Origin: Alphaproteobacteria bacterium
GTDB taxonomy: Bacteria; Myxococcota_A; UBA796; CAJQPC01
DNA: 64,000 nt
Assembly: GCA_020632795.1 (NCBI GenBank)
Contig: JACKEV010000009.1
Location: 124,001-188,000 of the forward strand
Reading direction: 5' to 3'
How positions within the stretch are numbered: position 1 is the first letter of the stretch; every line of letters starts with the position of its first letter. The notes under the pieces are model-generated. The model saw only the letters and a program-made list of their open reading frames with translations. It did no database searches and was not told where the DNA came from. The position numbers and the translations under genes were made by a program. Of the stretch, positions 25,777-34,175 are shown one piece after another.

Positions 25777-26625
25777 ATGGCGAAGAACAGCTACCAGCGC
25801 GCGAAGATCCCGGTGTCCGTCATCCTCGCGCGGGCGACCGCCCGCACCCTCGGCGGCCTGGCCGTGTTGCTCCCGCTGTGCCTCCTCGTGGGCGGGCTCG
25901 GGCACGTGGCGATGTACTACGCGGGCCTGCTGGTGCAGCCGTTCGGCGGCACCAACCCCCAGACCCGCTTCCTGTACAGCGAGCTGATGAAGCTCGTCGT
26001 GGGCATGGGCTGGGGCGTGCTGGCCTTCCCCCTGCTCGACGCGGCGACCATCTACGTCTGGCGCCAGGGCGAGCGCGGCGAGCCGGTGTCCCCCTACAAG
26101 GCGTTCAACTGGGCGCTGTCCCGCTACGGGCGGATGTTCGGCCCCCACGCGGCGGCCTACATCACCATCAGCCTGGGCATGGTCATCATCATCCCGGGCA
26201 TCCTCTTCGGCCTGCAGTACGCCTTCGTCGACGCGATCACCGCCACCGACGACCAGAGCAAGCGCCCGCTGGCCCGCTCCCAGAAGCTCACCGCCGGCCG
26301 GCGGGGCAAGATCTTCCGGGCCTGGGTGCCCTACGCGATCTGGTACGTGCCGGCGTACCTCTGGCTGGTCTATGAGGCCGAGGGCATGGGCGCGCTGGCG
26401 GTGCTGGGCTTCGGCACGCTGGACGTGCTGCTGCTCGCGGTCATGGAGATGGCCATGTTCGCGCTCTACCAGGAGCGCATCGACGACGCCCGCCGCGCTC
26501 AGCAGGCCCGCGCCGAGCTGGAGGCCGCCGAGGGGGAAGATGACCCCGACGCCGAGGCCGAGCTGGCGGAGCGCGCGGCGCGGGAGACCGTGCCCGCGTC
26601 GAGCGAGGACAGCGACAGCGCTTGA
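25777..26625 (+). CDS. Multi-pass membrane protein of unknown function
   Basis: The 282-residue protein has five or six hydrophobic segments: ILARATARTLGGLAVLLPLC, HVAMYYAGLLV, LVVGMGWGVLAFPLLDAATI, AAYITISLGMVIIIPGILFG, WVPYAIWYVPAYLWLVYE and MGALAVLGFGTLDVLLLAVM. An acidic tail of about 50 residues follows (EAAEGEDDPDAEAELAERAA). The pattern of a re-entrant loop and the segment DAITATDDQSKRPLARSQKLTAGR recall the YciC/DUF975-like membrane proteins, but I cannot name a family. The ATG at 25777 fits the first membrane helix. The gene diverges from the RelA-like gene with 90 bases between. Its stop overlaps the TTG start of mfd (TTGA), so the two are coupled. Confidence 0.7.
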   Translation: MAKNSYQRAKIPVSVILARATARTLGGLAVLLPLCLLVGGLGHVAMYYAGLLVQPFGGTNPQTRFLYSELMKLVVGMGWGVLAFPLLDAATIYVWRQGERGEPVSPYKAFNWALSRYGRMFGPHAAAYITISLGMVIIIPGILFGLQYAFVDAITATDDQSKRPLARSQKLTAGRRGKIFRAWVPYAIWYVPAYLWLVYEAEGMGALAVLGFGTLDVLLLAVMEMAMFALYQERIDDARRAQQARAELEAAEGEDDPDAEAELAERAARETVPASSEDSDSA

Positions 26626-29600
26626 CCGCTTTCCTTCGTGATCTTCGTGGGTTGGGCGTAACGCCGCTCACCGGGCTGCCTGCGGGGGCGGCCGCCGCGG
26701 CCATCGCCCAGCGCCTCTCCGGGCCCACCTGGGTCGTCGCCCCCGACGAGGCCACCGCCGAGCTGCTTCACGGAGAGCTGTGCTTCTACCTGGGTTCGGG
26801 CCGCGCGTGGCTCTACCCGGTGGACGACAGCAAGCCCTACGAGGGCCTCTCGCCGCACCCCGCCCTGCCCATGTCCCGCGTCGCCGCCCTCGACGCCCTG
26901 GGGCGGGGAGGGGACCTCGTCGTGGTCGCCCCCGCCGCCGCCCTGCTCCCGCGGGTCCTGCCCCCTGACGTGCTGGCGGCCTCCCCCACGATCCGCAAGG
27001 GGGAGGAGCACGACCCCCGCAGCCTGGCCGCCGCGCTCGCCGACCTCGGCTACCTCGCGGTGGGTCGGGTGGAGGACCCGGGGACCTTCCGGCTGCGGGG
27101 CGAGGTGCTCGACGTCTGGCCGGCCGGCGCCGAGCAGCCCGCCCGCGTCGAGTTCTTCGACACCGAGGTGGAGGCCCTGCGCGCCCTCGACCCGGAGCGG
27201 CAGCGCAGCGCGGGTGCGCTGGAGGCTCTGCGCATCCTCCCGGCCCGGGAAGAGGTCTTCGGCGCCGCCCCCCTGGCCCGCGCCCGATCCGTGCTGCGGG
27301 AGCGGGTCGACGCCCTGGGCTACGGCGCCCGGCTGCGGCGCGAGGTCATTGAGGACTTCAAGGCCGGCATCCGCTTCTCCGGCTGCGGGGACTACCTCCC
27401 CGCCCTGCACCCGCTGGTCCTGCCCTTCGCCCACAGCCCGGGGGCCGAGGTCGTGGTGGTCGACCGCGGGGCCGTGGACGCCGCGATCGCCAAGGCCCTG
27501 AGCCAGGCCGAGGGGCGCTACAAGGCGCTCTCCGACGCCGACCGCCCGCTGATCCCCCCGGAGATGCGCTACGCCGCCGCGCCCGAGCTGGCCCCGGCCC
27601 TCGACCGCGCCCTCCCCATCCACCCCGTGGCGGTCGTCATCGACGGCGAGCAGGCCCCGGTGGACCTGGGGGCGCGGGACAACGACCGCCTGCGCTCGAC
27701 CAGCGGCGAGCTGGCCCACGCCGCCGGGATCATCTCCGACTGGCTGGCCGAGGGCTGGCGGGTCGGGCTGGTCGTCGACGCCACCAGCCGGGCCGAGCGC
27801 CTGCGCCAGCTCCTCCACCCCCACGGGCTGCGGCCCCGGGAGCTGCGGCAGCGGGACCCGGCGCGCTGGCCCCCCGGCGTGCTCGTCCAGGTGCGCGGCG
27901 ATCTGCCCCGGGGCTTCCACAACCCCGACGCGCAGCTCGCGGTCATCACCGCCGACGAGCTGCTGGGCAGCAAGCTCCGGGTCCGCACCCCCCACGGGCG
28001 GGCGCACGCCCGGCTCGCCCAGCACGCGGCGGTCACCAGCTTCGCCCAGCTCAAGGAGGGCGACCTGGTCGTTCACGCCCGCCACGGCATCGGGCGCTTC
28101 CACGGCCTGCGCCGGGTGGATCTGGGCCACGGCCCCGAGGACATGGTCCAGCTCGAGTACCGGGGCGGCGACCGCATGTACCTGCCGGTGCACCGCCTCG
28201 ACCAGCTCTACCGCTACCGCGCGGTCGGCGGGGCCCGGGAGCCTCGCCTCGACAAGCTGGGCGGAGAGACCTGGAGCCTGCGCAAGTCCAAGGTCAAGGA
28301 CGCGGTGCTCAAGCTGGCCCACGAGCTGATCGAGCTGGCCGCCCGCCGCGCGGTCAACCCGGGCCAGGCCTACCCCGGCCGCTCCAACCGCTTCCGCCGC
28401 TTCGAGGAGTCCTTCCCCTACACCGAGACCCCCGATCAGGCCGCCGCCATCGAGGCGGTGCTCGACGACCTCGCCCAGGAGAAGCCCACCGACCGCCTGA
28501 TCGTCGGCGACACGGGCTTCGGCAAGACCGAGGTGGCCATGCGGGCGGCCTTCCGGGTCGTCGAGGCGGGCCGGCAGGTCGCGGTGCTCTGCCCCACCAC
28601 CGTGCTCGCCGCCCAGCACGCCCGCACCTTCGCCGCCCGCTTCGAGCCCTTCGGGGCCACCGTCGCCCTGATCTCCCGCTTCGGCACCCCGGCCGAGGAC
28701 CGGGCGCTGGGCCGCCGCATCCGCGAGGGCGCGGTGGACGTGGTCGTCGGCACCACCCGGCTGCTCGGGCGGGGCGTGCGCTTCAAGGACCTGGGGCTGG
28801 TGGTCATCGACGAGGAGCACCGCTTCGGGGTGCGCCAGAAGGCGAAGATCCGGCGCCTGCGCGCCGAGGTCGACACCCTCGCGATGTCCGCGACCCCCAT
28901 CCCCCGCAGCCTGCACATGGCCATGTCCGGCATCCGCGAGATCTCGGTCATCGCCACCCCGCCCCAGGACCGCCTGCCGGTGCGCACCGCGGTGGCCCGC
29001 AACACCCCCGAGCGGGTGCGGGAGGACCTGCTCCGGGAGCTGCGGCGCGGCGGCCAGGCCTTCTTCGTGCACAACCGGGTGGCCTCCATCGACGCGGTGG
29101 CCCGCGCGGTGGCCCAGGCCGTGCCCGAGGCGAAGCTCGCGGTCGCCCACGGTCAGATGGAGGGCGGTGCCCTGGAGCAGGTGCTGGTGGACTTCGTCGA
29201 GCGCCGCTCCGACGTGCTGGTGTGCACCTCCATCATCGAGGCCGGGCTGGACATGCCCAACGTCAACACCATCCTCATCAACCGGGCCGAGCGCTTCGGC
29301 CTCGCCCAGCTCCACCAGCTCCGGGGGCGGGTGGGGCGCTCCCACCGCCGGGGCTATTGCACCCTGCTGGTGGCCGACGGCGAGGAGCTGACCCCCAAGG
29401 CCATGCAGCGCCTGCGGGTGCTCCAGGAGCACACCCAGCTCGGCAGCGGCTTCCAGATCGCGGCGGCGGACCTGGAGCTGCGCGGCGCCGGCAACCTGCT
29501 GGGGGAGAAGCAGCACGGGCACATCCAGGCCGTCGGCTTCGAGACCTGGACCACCCTGCTGGAGGAGGCGATGGCCGAGGCCCGGGGCGAGGCCGAGCGC

Positions 29601-30050
29601 CAGAGCGTCGACCCCGAGGTGGAGCTGGGGCTGCCCGCCTTCATCCCCGACGACTACGTGGTCGACGTGGACGAACGCCTGGTCCTCTACCGTCGCCTGG
29701 CCGGCGCCCGCACCCCCGCCGAGGTCCGCGACGAGCTGGACGCCATCGAGGACACCAACGGCGAGCTGCCGGTGGAGCTGGTGCAGCTCGGCCGGACCCT
29801 GGAGATCAAGTGCCGCTGCAGGGCGCTGGGCGTCTCACGCTGCGCGATGCTCAAGGTCCGCGCGGTGCTGGACCTCATCGAGCAGACCGCGGTCCCCGAC
29901 GCGAAGATCGAGGCGCTGGTCGCCGCGCAGCCCCGACGTTTCAAGTGGTCGGATCGCCGGTTGGAGGTGCGCTTTACGCCCGAGGAGGGGCAGCAGCCCT
30001 TCCTCTTCCTGCACTGGGTGCTGGGGCTGCTGGAGAAGGCGGTTCAATAA
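26622..30050 (+). CDS. mfd: Transcription-repair coupling factor Mfd
   Basis: This 1,142-residue ATP-driven translocase frees RNA polymerase stalled at DNA lesions and recruits UvrA. Domains in order are a UvrB-like N-terminal module (about 1-330), a CarD-like RNA-polymerase-interacting domain (about 465-540, LKEGDLVVHARHGIGRFHGL), and the translocase. The translocase has Walker A GDTGFGKTEVAMRAAF near 630, DEEHRFGVRQKAK near 730 (DEEH in place of DExH/Q) and SATPIPRSLHMAMSGIRE. Motif VI reads QLRGRVGRSHRRGYC near 900. The C-terminal TRCF domain (about 1000-1100) follows. Length and order are standard. The start is a TTG overlapping the previous stop; no later start preserves the N-terminal fold better. 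The 3' end overlaps the convergent MYXO-CTERM gene by seven bases. Confidence 0.96.
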   Translation: MTAFLRDLRGLGVTPLTGLPAGAAAAAIAQRLSGPTWVVAPDEATAELLHGELCFYLGSGRAWLYPVDDSKPYEGLSPHPALPMSRVAALDALGRGGDLVVVAPAAALLPRVLPPDVLAASPTIRKGEEHDPRSLAAALADLGYLAVGRVEDPGTFRLRGEVLDVWPAGAEQPARVEFFDTEVEALRALDPERQRSAGALEALRILPAREEVFGAAPLARARSVLRERVDALGYGARLRREVIEDFKAGIRFSGCGDYLPALHPLVLPFAHSPGAEVVVVDRGAVDAAIAKALSQAEGRYKALSDADRPLIPPEMRYAAAPELAPALDRALPIHPVAVVIDGEQAPVDLGARDNDRLRSTSGELAHAAGIISDWLAEGWRVGLVVDATSRAERLRQLLHPHGLRPRELRQRDPARWPPGVLVQVRGDLPRGFHNPDAQLAVITADELLGSKLRVRTPHGRAHARLAQHAAVTSFAQLKEGDLVVHARHGIGRFHGLRRVDLGHGPEDMVQLEYRGGDRMYLPVHRLDQLYRYRAVGGAREPRLDKLGGETWSLRKSKVKDAVLKLAHELIELAARRAVNPGQAYPGRSNRFRRFEESFPYTETPDQAAAIEAVLDDLAQEKPTDRLIVGDTGFGKTEVAMRAAFRVVEAGRQVAVLCPTTVLAAQHARTFAARFEPFGATVALISRFGTPAEDRALGRRIREGAVDVVVGTTRLLGRGVRFKDLGLVVIDEEHRFGVRQKAKIRRLRAEVDTLAMSATPIPRSLHMAMSGIREISVIATPPQDRLPVRTAVARNTPERVREDLLRELRRGGQAFFVHNRVASIDAVARAVAQAVPEAKLAVAHGQMEGGALEQVLVDFVERRSDVLVCTSIIEAGLDMPNVNTILINRAERFGLAQLHQLRGRVGRSHRRGYCTLLVADGEELTPKAMQRLRVLQEHTQLGSGFQIAAADLELRGAGNLLGEKQHGHIQAVGFETWTTLLEEAMAEARGEAERQSVDPEVELGLPAFIPDDYVVDVDERLVLYRRLAGARTPAEVRDELDAIEDTNGELPVELVQLGRTLEIKCRCRALGVSRCAMLKVRAVLDLIEQTAVPDAKIEALVAAQPRRFKWSDRRLEVRFTPEEGQQPFLFLHWVLGLLEKAVQ

Positions 30051-30712
30051 CGAACAGCGTTCGTTTTTCGTCGAACCAGGCCGAGCAGCGCCAGCGCGGC
30101 CATCCAGGTGCCCGCCCCGTTGCCGCTCGCGCAGCCCAGGCTGCACCCGCGCGCGGCCGGGTTGGCGTTGGGCGGCGGCAGCATCGGGCCGTCTGCCGAC
30201 GGCATCGCGTCCGCCGCGCTGGGGGCCGGCGGGGGAGGGGGCTTCGGCGGGCTGTCGATCATCGCGATGTTGGCCTGATCCACGTCGCTCAGCCGGCCGT
30301 CGGTGTAGGTCGGGACGGGCTTGTACCAGTCCATCTGCTCGAAGACGAGCAGGTGGTCCGGGGAGACGGTGGCCCGGCCCTTCCGGGCGCGCACCGCGTC
30401 GGAGAGCAGCCGCCGGTCGGCGGGCAGGTAGACCCGGGACTCCTCGGCGGGGACCTCCGCGTCGAGCCGGGCCATGCGCCACAGCGCCAGCCCCCGGCCC
30501 AGGCGCCGCGCGCCCTCGTCCTCGGGGTCCGCGTCGGTCAGGGCCTCGATGAGCAGGGGCTGGGCGCCGTCCTTGGCCGCGAGGCACTCGTAGTTCTCCC
30601 GCTCGCCTTCCCCCCGCAGCCGCTCCAGGTAGACCGCGGCGGTCTCGGGGCAGGGTTCCGGCGCCTCGGCCCGGGCGGCGAGGGTCGCGGCGAGGGCGAG
30701 CCCGCCGATCAT
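30044..30712 (-). CDS. Exported protein with MYXO-CTERM-like tail
   Basis: The 222-residue protein has a short signal peptide (MIGGLALAATLAARAEA) and a Glu/Arg-rich helical middle with no recognised fold. A long Pro-rich linker (PPKPPPPPAPSAADAMPS) leads to a tail of GCSLGCASGNGAG, the hydrophobic stretch TWMAALALLGL and the basic VRRK. The tail matches a MYXO-CTERM sorting signal, which in myxobacteria directs proteins through the type II system to the cell surface. Its ATG overlaps the glpK stop (ATGA), so it is translated with glycerol kinase. No functional link to glycerol use is evident. Confidence 0.72.
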   Translation of the reverse strand: MIGGLALAATLAARAEAPEPCPETAAVYLERLRGEGERENYECLAAKDGAQPLLIEALTDADPEDEGARRLGRGLALWRMARLDAEVPAEESRVYLPADRRLLSDAVRARKGRATVSPDHLLVFEQMDWYKPVPTYTDGRLSDVDQANIAMIDSPPKPPPPPAPSAADAMPSADGPMLPPPNANPAARGCSLGCASGNGAGTWMAALALLGLVRRKTNAVRY

Positions 30713-32184
30713 GCCCGCGCCACCGCGGCGGTCCAGCGCTCCCGCAGCTCGGCGAGCACGGCGGGCTCCATCTGCGGCTCGAAGCGCCGGTCCTCGGCCC
30801 AGGCGGCGGAGACCTCATCCGCGGAGCGCCACACCCCGGTGGCCAGCCCAGCCAGGAAGGCGGAGCCCAGAGCGGTGGTCTCGAGCTGACGGGGCCGCAC
30901 GCAGGGGGTCTCCAGCACGTCGCACTGGAGCTGCATGAGCAGATCGTTCCGAGCCGCGCCCCCGTCCACCCGCAGCTCGCGCAGCGGCGCGCCCAGGTCG
31001 TTGGTCATCGCGGTGAGGATGTCGCCGATCTGCAGGACGATGCCCTCCAGCACCGCGCGGGCGATGTGCCCCCGGTGGGTGCCGCCGGTGATGCCGGAGA
31101 TCAGGCCCCGGGCCTCCGGCCGCCAGTGGGGCGCGCCCAGGCCCGCCAGGGCGGGCACGAAGGTGACCCCGCCCGAGTCCGGCACGCTCGCGGCCAGGGC
31201 CTCGATCTCGGAGGCGCGGCGGATGAGCCCCAGCCCGTCCCGCAGCCACTGCACCGCAGCACCCGCGATGAAGGCCGAGCCCTCCAGGGCGTAGGAGACC
31301 TCGCCGCCCACCCGCCAGGCGACGGTGGTCAGCATGCCGTTGTCGGAGTAGACCTTGTCGTCGCCGGTGTTCAGCAGCACGAAAGCGCCGGTGCCGTAGG
31401 TGGACTTGGCCATGCCCTTCGCGAAGCAGGCCTGGCCGAACAGGGCCCCCTGCTGGTCGCCGATCAGCCCGGCCACCGGGATGCCGTCGGGCAGGAAGCC
31501 CAGGCCCTTCGTGCGCCCGTAGACCTCCGAGGAGTCGCCGATGCGGGGCAGGCAGGCGGCGGGCACGCCCAGCAGGTCCAGCAGCTCGGGGTCCCAGTCC
31601 AGGGTGTCCAGGTTCATCAGGAGCGTGCGGGAGGCGTTGGAGGGGTCGGTGACGTGGGCCCCGCAGAGGCGCCAGGCCAGCCAGGTGTCGATGGTGCCGA
31701 AGCAGGCCCGCCCCGACGCGGCGTGCGCGCGCAGGCCGTCGACGTTGTCCAGCATCCACGCGGCCTTCGTGCCCGAGAAGTACGGGTCCAGCACCAGGCC
31801 GGTGCGCTGCTTGAACAGGTCCTCGTGGCCGGCGTCCCGCAGAGCCCGGCAGCGGTCGGCGGTGCGCCGGTCCTGCCACACCAGGGCGCGGTGGTAGGGG
31901 CGTCCGGTCTCCCGGTCCCAGAACAGGCTGGTCTCGCGCTGGTTGGTGATGCCGATGGCTGCGATCTGGGAGGCGTCCGCGCCGACGGCGGCCAACGCCC
32001 CGCCCACCGCCTGACCCACCGAGGCCCAGATCTCGTCGGTGTCGTGCTCGACGTACCCGGGCTTGGGGTAGTGGTTGGGGAACTCGACGTTGCGGGTGGT
32101 GACGACCTCGAGCGCGGGGGTGAGCAGCAGCGCGGTGGTGCCGGTCGTGCCCTGATCGATCGCGAGGATCAGTTCCTTCGACAT
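30709..32184 (-). CDS. glpK: Glycerol kinase
   Basis: This 491-residue FGGY-family kinase phosphorylates glycerol to glycerol-3-phosphate in the cytoplasm. The N-terminus LILAIDQGTTGTTALLL is the phosphate loop. GYVEHDTDEIWAS and AIGITNQRETSLFWDRETG carry glycerol-contact residues, and the FGGY signatures appear as YFSGTKAAWMLDNV and GLIGDQQGALFGQ. STYGTGAFVLLNTG and ALEGSAFIAGAAVQWLRDGL are diagnostic for GlpK rather than for xylulokinase. The length is standard. The start ATG follows GGAG. The stop overlaps the start of the MYXO-CTERM gene. No glpF or glpD is next to it. Confidence 0.96.
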   Translation of the reverse strand: MSKELILAIDQGTTGTTALLLTPALEVVTTRNVEFPNHYPKPGYVEHDTDEIWASVGQAVGGALAAVGADASQIAAIGITNQRETSLFWDRETGRPYHRALVWQDRRTADRCRALRDAGHEDLFKQRTGLVLDPYFSGTKAAWMLDNVDGLRAHAASGRACFGTIDTWLAWRLCGAHVTDPSNASRTLLMNLDTLDWDPELLDLLGVPAACLPRIGDSSEVYGRTKGLGFLPDGIPVAGLIGDQQGALFGQACFAKGMAKSTYGTGAFVLLNTGDDKVYSDNGMLTTVAWRVGGEVSYALEGSAFIAGAAVQWLRDGLGLIRRASEIEALAASVPDSGGVTFVPALAGLGAPHWRPEARGLISGITGGTHRGHIARAVLEGIVLQIGDILTAMTNDLGAPLRELRVDGGAARNDLLMQLQCDVLETPCVRPRQLETTALGSAFLAGLATGVWRSADEVSAAWAEDRRFEPQMEPAVLAELRERWTAAVARA

Positions 32185-32247
32185 GGGGGCTCCTGGGAAG
32201 ATGAAGCATCCTCACCCCCCGACCCCGTGGTGTCAACGTGGGCGCGC

Positions 32248-32556
32248 TCAGGGGCTGAGGTAGATCGCCCGAAGCTCGTCGCAGCTCAGGTCGGGGGTGT
32301 CGTCGACGACCCGCTGGCAGGACTCCAGGGCCTGGCTCAGCTCGCGGCTCTCCAGGGTGGAGGAGACCGAGCGCCACTCGTCCTCGCAGTCGGAGCGAAA
32401 CCCGGCGCCGTTCTCAGCGCCCAGATCCTCCCAGGACGCCGACCAGTCGTTGAGGCACGCCGCGACCGACTGGCGCGCGGTGTTGCAGGCCGTCTCGCAG
32501 GCGTCCCCGCAGGCCGCGGCGAGCGGGACGAAGAGGAGAACGAAGGAGGTGGCCAG
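32248..32556 (-). pseudogene. Small Cys-rich lipoprotein-like frame whose 5' end lies inside tRNA-Phe
   Basis: The frame encodes a credible lipoprotein end: a hydrophobic stretch TSFVLLFVPLAAAC with an AAAC lipobox, then GDACETACNTARQSVAAC and an acidic helical body of about 80 residues ending IYLSP. Cys-rich lipoproteins of this style are common in Myxococcota. No ATG, GTG or TTG lies between the 3' end of the tRNA and the hydrophobic stretch. The nearest possible start is a CTG at 32556-32554 inside the tRNA acceptor stem. Upstream, the frame simply runs through the tRNA. Either a CTG start is used, or the original 5' end was replaced when the tRNA end was joined here (for example by integration). 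I call it a probable remnant; a live gene with unusual initiation is possible. Confidence 0.45.
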
Positions 32557-32622
32557 GGACGGAGTTGAACCGCCGACACGGGGATTTTCAGTCCCCTGCT
32601 CTACCAACTGAGCTACCTGGCC
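32550..32622 (-). tRNA. tRNA-Phe (anticodon GAA)
   Basis: The minus strand folds as a 73-base tRNA. The acceptor stem GGCCAGG pairs perfectly with CCTGGCC, followed by T8-A9 and the D-arm GCTCAGTTGGTAGAGC. The anticodon arm GGGGACTGAAAATCCCC has GAA in the loop, the variable loop is GTGTC, and the T-arm is GGCGG-TTCAACT-CCGTC. The discriminator is A. The bases after it read CCT, so the 3' CCA is not encoded in full and must be completed by CCA-adding enzyme. Its 3' end runs directly into the lipoprotein-like frame. Confidence 0.95.
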
Positions 32623-32789
32623 ATGGCCTCTCGTTCTCTGGAACTCTGCTTGAGAAATGTACTTCAACGCCGGTCGCCAGCTTCTGCTTCCACGGCTGGT
32701 GCCTGCACGAGGGGTGCGACCGTCAGCGGCCTCAACATCCGAGACGCCCACCCAATTAGCAGGCACCCCGAAATGTGTCAACCGGATGG

Positions 32790-34175
32790 CTACTCATAGA
32801 CCACGTCCTTGACGGAGATGCCCAGCCGATTGATACGATAGTTCAGGTTTGAGCGGGAGATCCCGAGATCGCGCGCCGCCTGGGCCTGCACGCCCTTGGT
32901 GGACTTGAGGGCCTCGATCAGCACGCGGCGCTCGTACTCGAGCAGGGCCGCCTGCAGGGTCATGCCGGCGGGCAGCACCTCCCGCTGGGGCTCCCGGCCC
33001 TGGGGGGCCTCGGGCAGCTTGACCCCGCCGAGCGCGTCGCCCTTGGACAGGATGACCCCGCGCTCGATGACGTGCTTGAGCTCCCGAACGTTGCCCGGCC
33101 AGTGGTAGTCGATGAGCCGCTGCATGGTGGCGGCGGGCACCGACAGCGCCGGGCGCAGGTTCTCCTCGCTGAAGCGCCGCACGAAGTGGTCGACCAGCAG
33201 GGGGATGTCGTCGCGGCGGTCGCGCAGCGGGGGGACCTGGATCGCGAAGACGTTGAGCCGGTAGTAGAGGTCCTCGCGGAACCGCCCGGCCTTGACCTCC
33301 TCGCGGAGATCCCGGTTGGTGGCGGCGATCAGGCGGACGTCCGGCTTGAGGATCTCGGTGCCGCCGACCCGGGTGACCTCGCCGGACTCCAGGGCGCGCA
33401 GCAGCTTGACCTGGGTGGTCAGCGACATCTCGCCGACCTCGTCCAGCAGCAGGGTGCCCCCGGAGGCCTGCTCGAACTTGCCCCGGTGCTGGCGGACCGC
33501 CCCGGTGAAGCTGCCCTTCTCGTGGCCGAACAGCTCGCTCTCCAGCAGGTTCTCCGGCAGCGCCGCGCAGTTGACCCGCACCAGCGGGCCGTTCTGGCGG
33601 CGGCTGCGGTAGTGGATGGCCTGGGCGATCAGCTCCTTGCCGGTGCCGGTGGGGCCGTGGACCAGCACCAGCGCCGAGGTGTCGGCGACCGTCTTGATCA
33701 GCTCGTAGACCTCCATCATGGCGGGGGTCGTGCCGATCAGGTTCTCGAAGCCGAACTTCTCGCGGACCTCCCGGCGGAGCTGCGCCAGCTCGGCCAGGAG
33801 CCCCTTCTCCTTGAGGGCCCGCTCCACGATGACCACCAGCTCGTCCTTGGAGACGGGCTTGATGATGTAGTCGTCGGCGCCGGCCTTCATCGCGGCCACC
33901 GCGTCCTGGACCGAGCCGTACCCGGTCATCACGACGACACGGACCTCGGGCCAGCGCTCGCGGATGACCCCCAGCAGCTCCAGCCCGCTGCGCCCGGGCA
34001 TGGCCACGTCGGTGAGCACGACGTCGACGGGGCGGTCCTCCAGGGCATGGATGGCCTGGTCGGCGTTGGTCGAGAGGGTGACGTCGTAGCCCTGCTTGGA
34101 GAGGTTGACGCGCACGGCGTTCCGAACCGCGCGGTCATCGTCGACGATGTGGACGCGGGGGACCGGCCCGCTCAC
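32790..34175 (-). CDS. NtrC-family sigma-54-dependent response regulator
   Basis: This 461-residue regulator has a receiver domain (about 7-120; acidic pocket VDDD, phospho-acceptor Asp56 in VVLTDVAMPG, and MTGYG). A central AAA+ domain (about 140-375) carries Walker A GPTGTGKE, the sigma-54 contact loop as GSFTGA (in place of GAFTGA), and Walker B GGTLLLDEVGEM. The C-terminus is a Fis-type helix-turn-helix (about 415-455, VQAQAARDLGISRSNLNYRINRLG). When phosphorylated it would open sigma-54 promoters. The GTG start at 34175 overlaps the stop of the sppA-like gene (GTGA), so it is coupled to it. No partner histidine kinase is encoded in the window. The GPTG in place of GETG and the Ser in GSFTGA are minor variants found in active members. 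Confidence 0.93.
   Translation of the reverse strand: MSGPVPRVHIVDDDRAVRNAVRVNLSKQGYDVTLSTNADQAIHALEDRPVDVVLTDVAMPGRSGLELLGVIRERWPEVRVVVMTGYGSVQDAVAAMKAGADDYIIKPVSKDELVVIVERALKEKGLLAELAQLRREVREKFGFENLIGTTPAMMEVYELIKTVADTSALVLVHGPTGTGKELIAQAIHYRSRRQNGPLVRVNCAALPENLLESELFGHEKGSFTGAVRQHRGKFEQASGGTLLLDEVGEMSLTTQVKLLRALESGEVTRVGGTEILKPDVRLIAATNRDLREEVKAGRFREDLYYRLNVFAIQVPPLRDRRDDIPLLVDHFVRRFSEENLRPALSVPAATMQRLIDYHWPGNVRELKHVIERGVILSKGDALGGVKLPEAPQGREPQREVLPAGMTLQAALLEYERRVLIEALKSTKGVQAQAARDLGISRSNLNYRINRLGISVKDVVYE

Noticed and set aside
26499..29522. 1,007-codon open frame antisense to mfd
   Set aside because: Composition (Leu/Gly/Ala/His/Arg) is that of a shadow frame in GC-rich DNA. mfd is unmistakable on the other strand.
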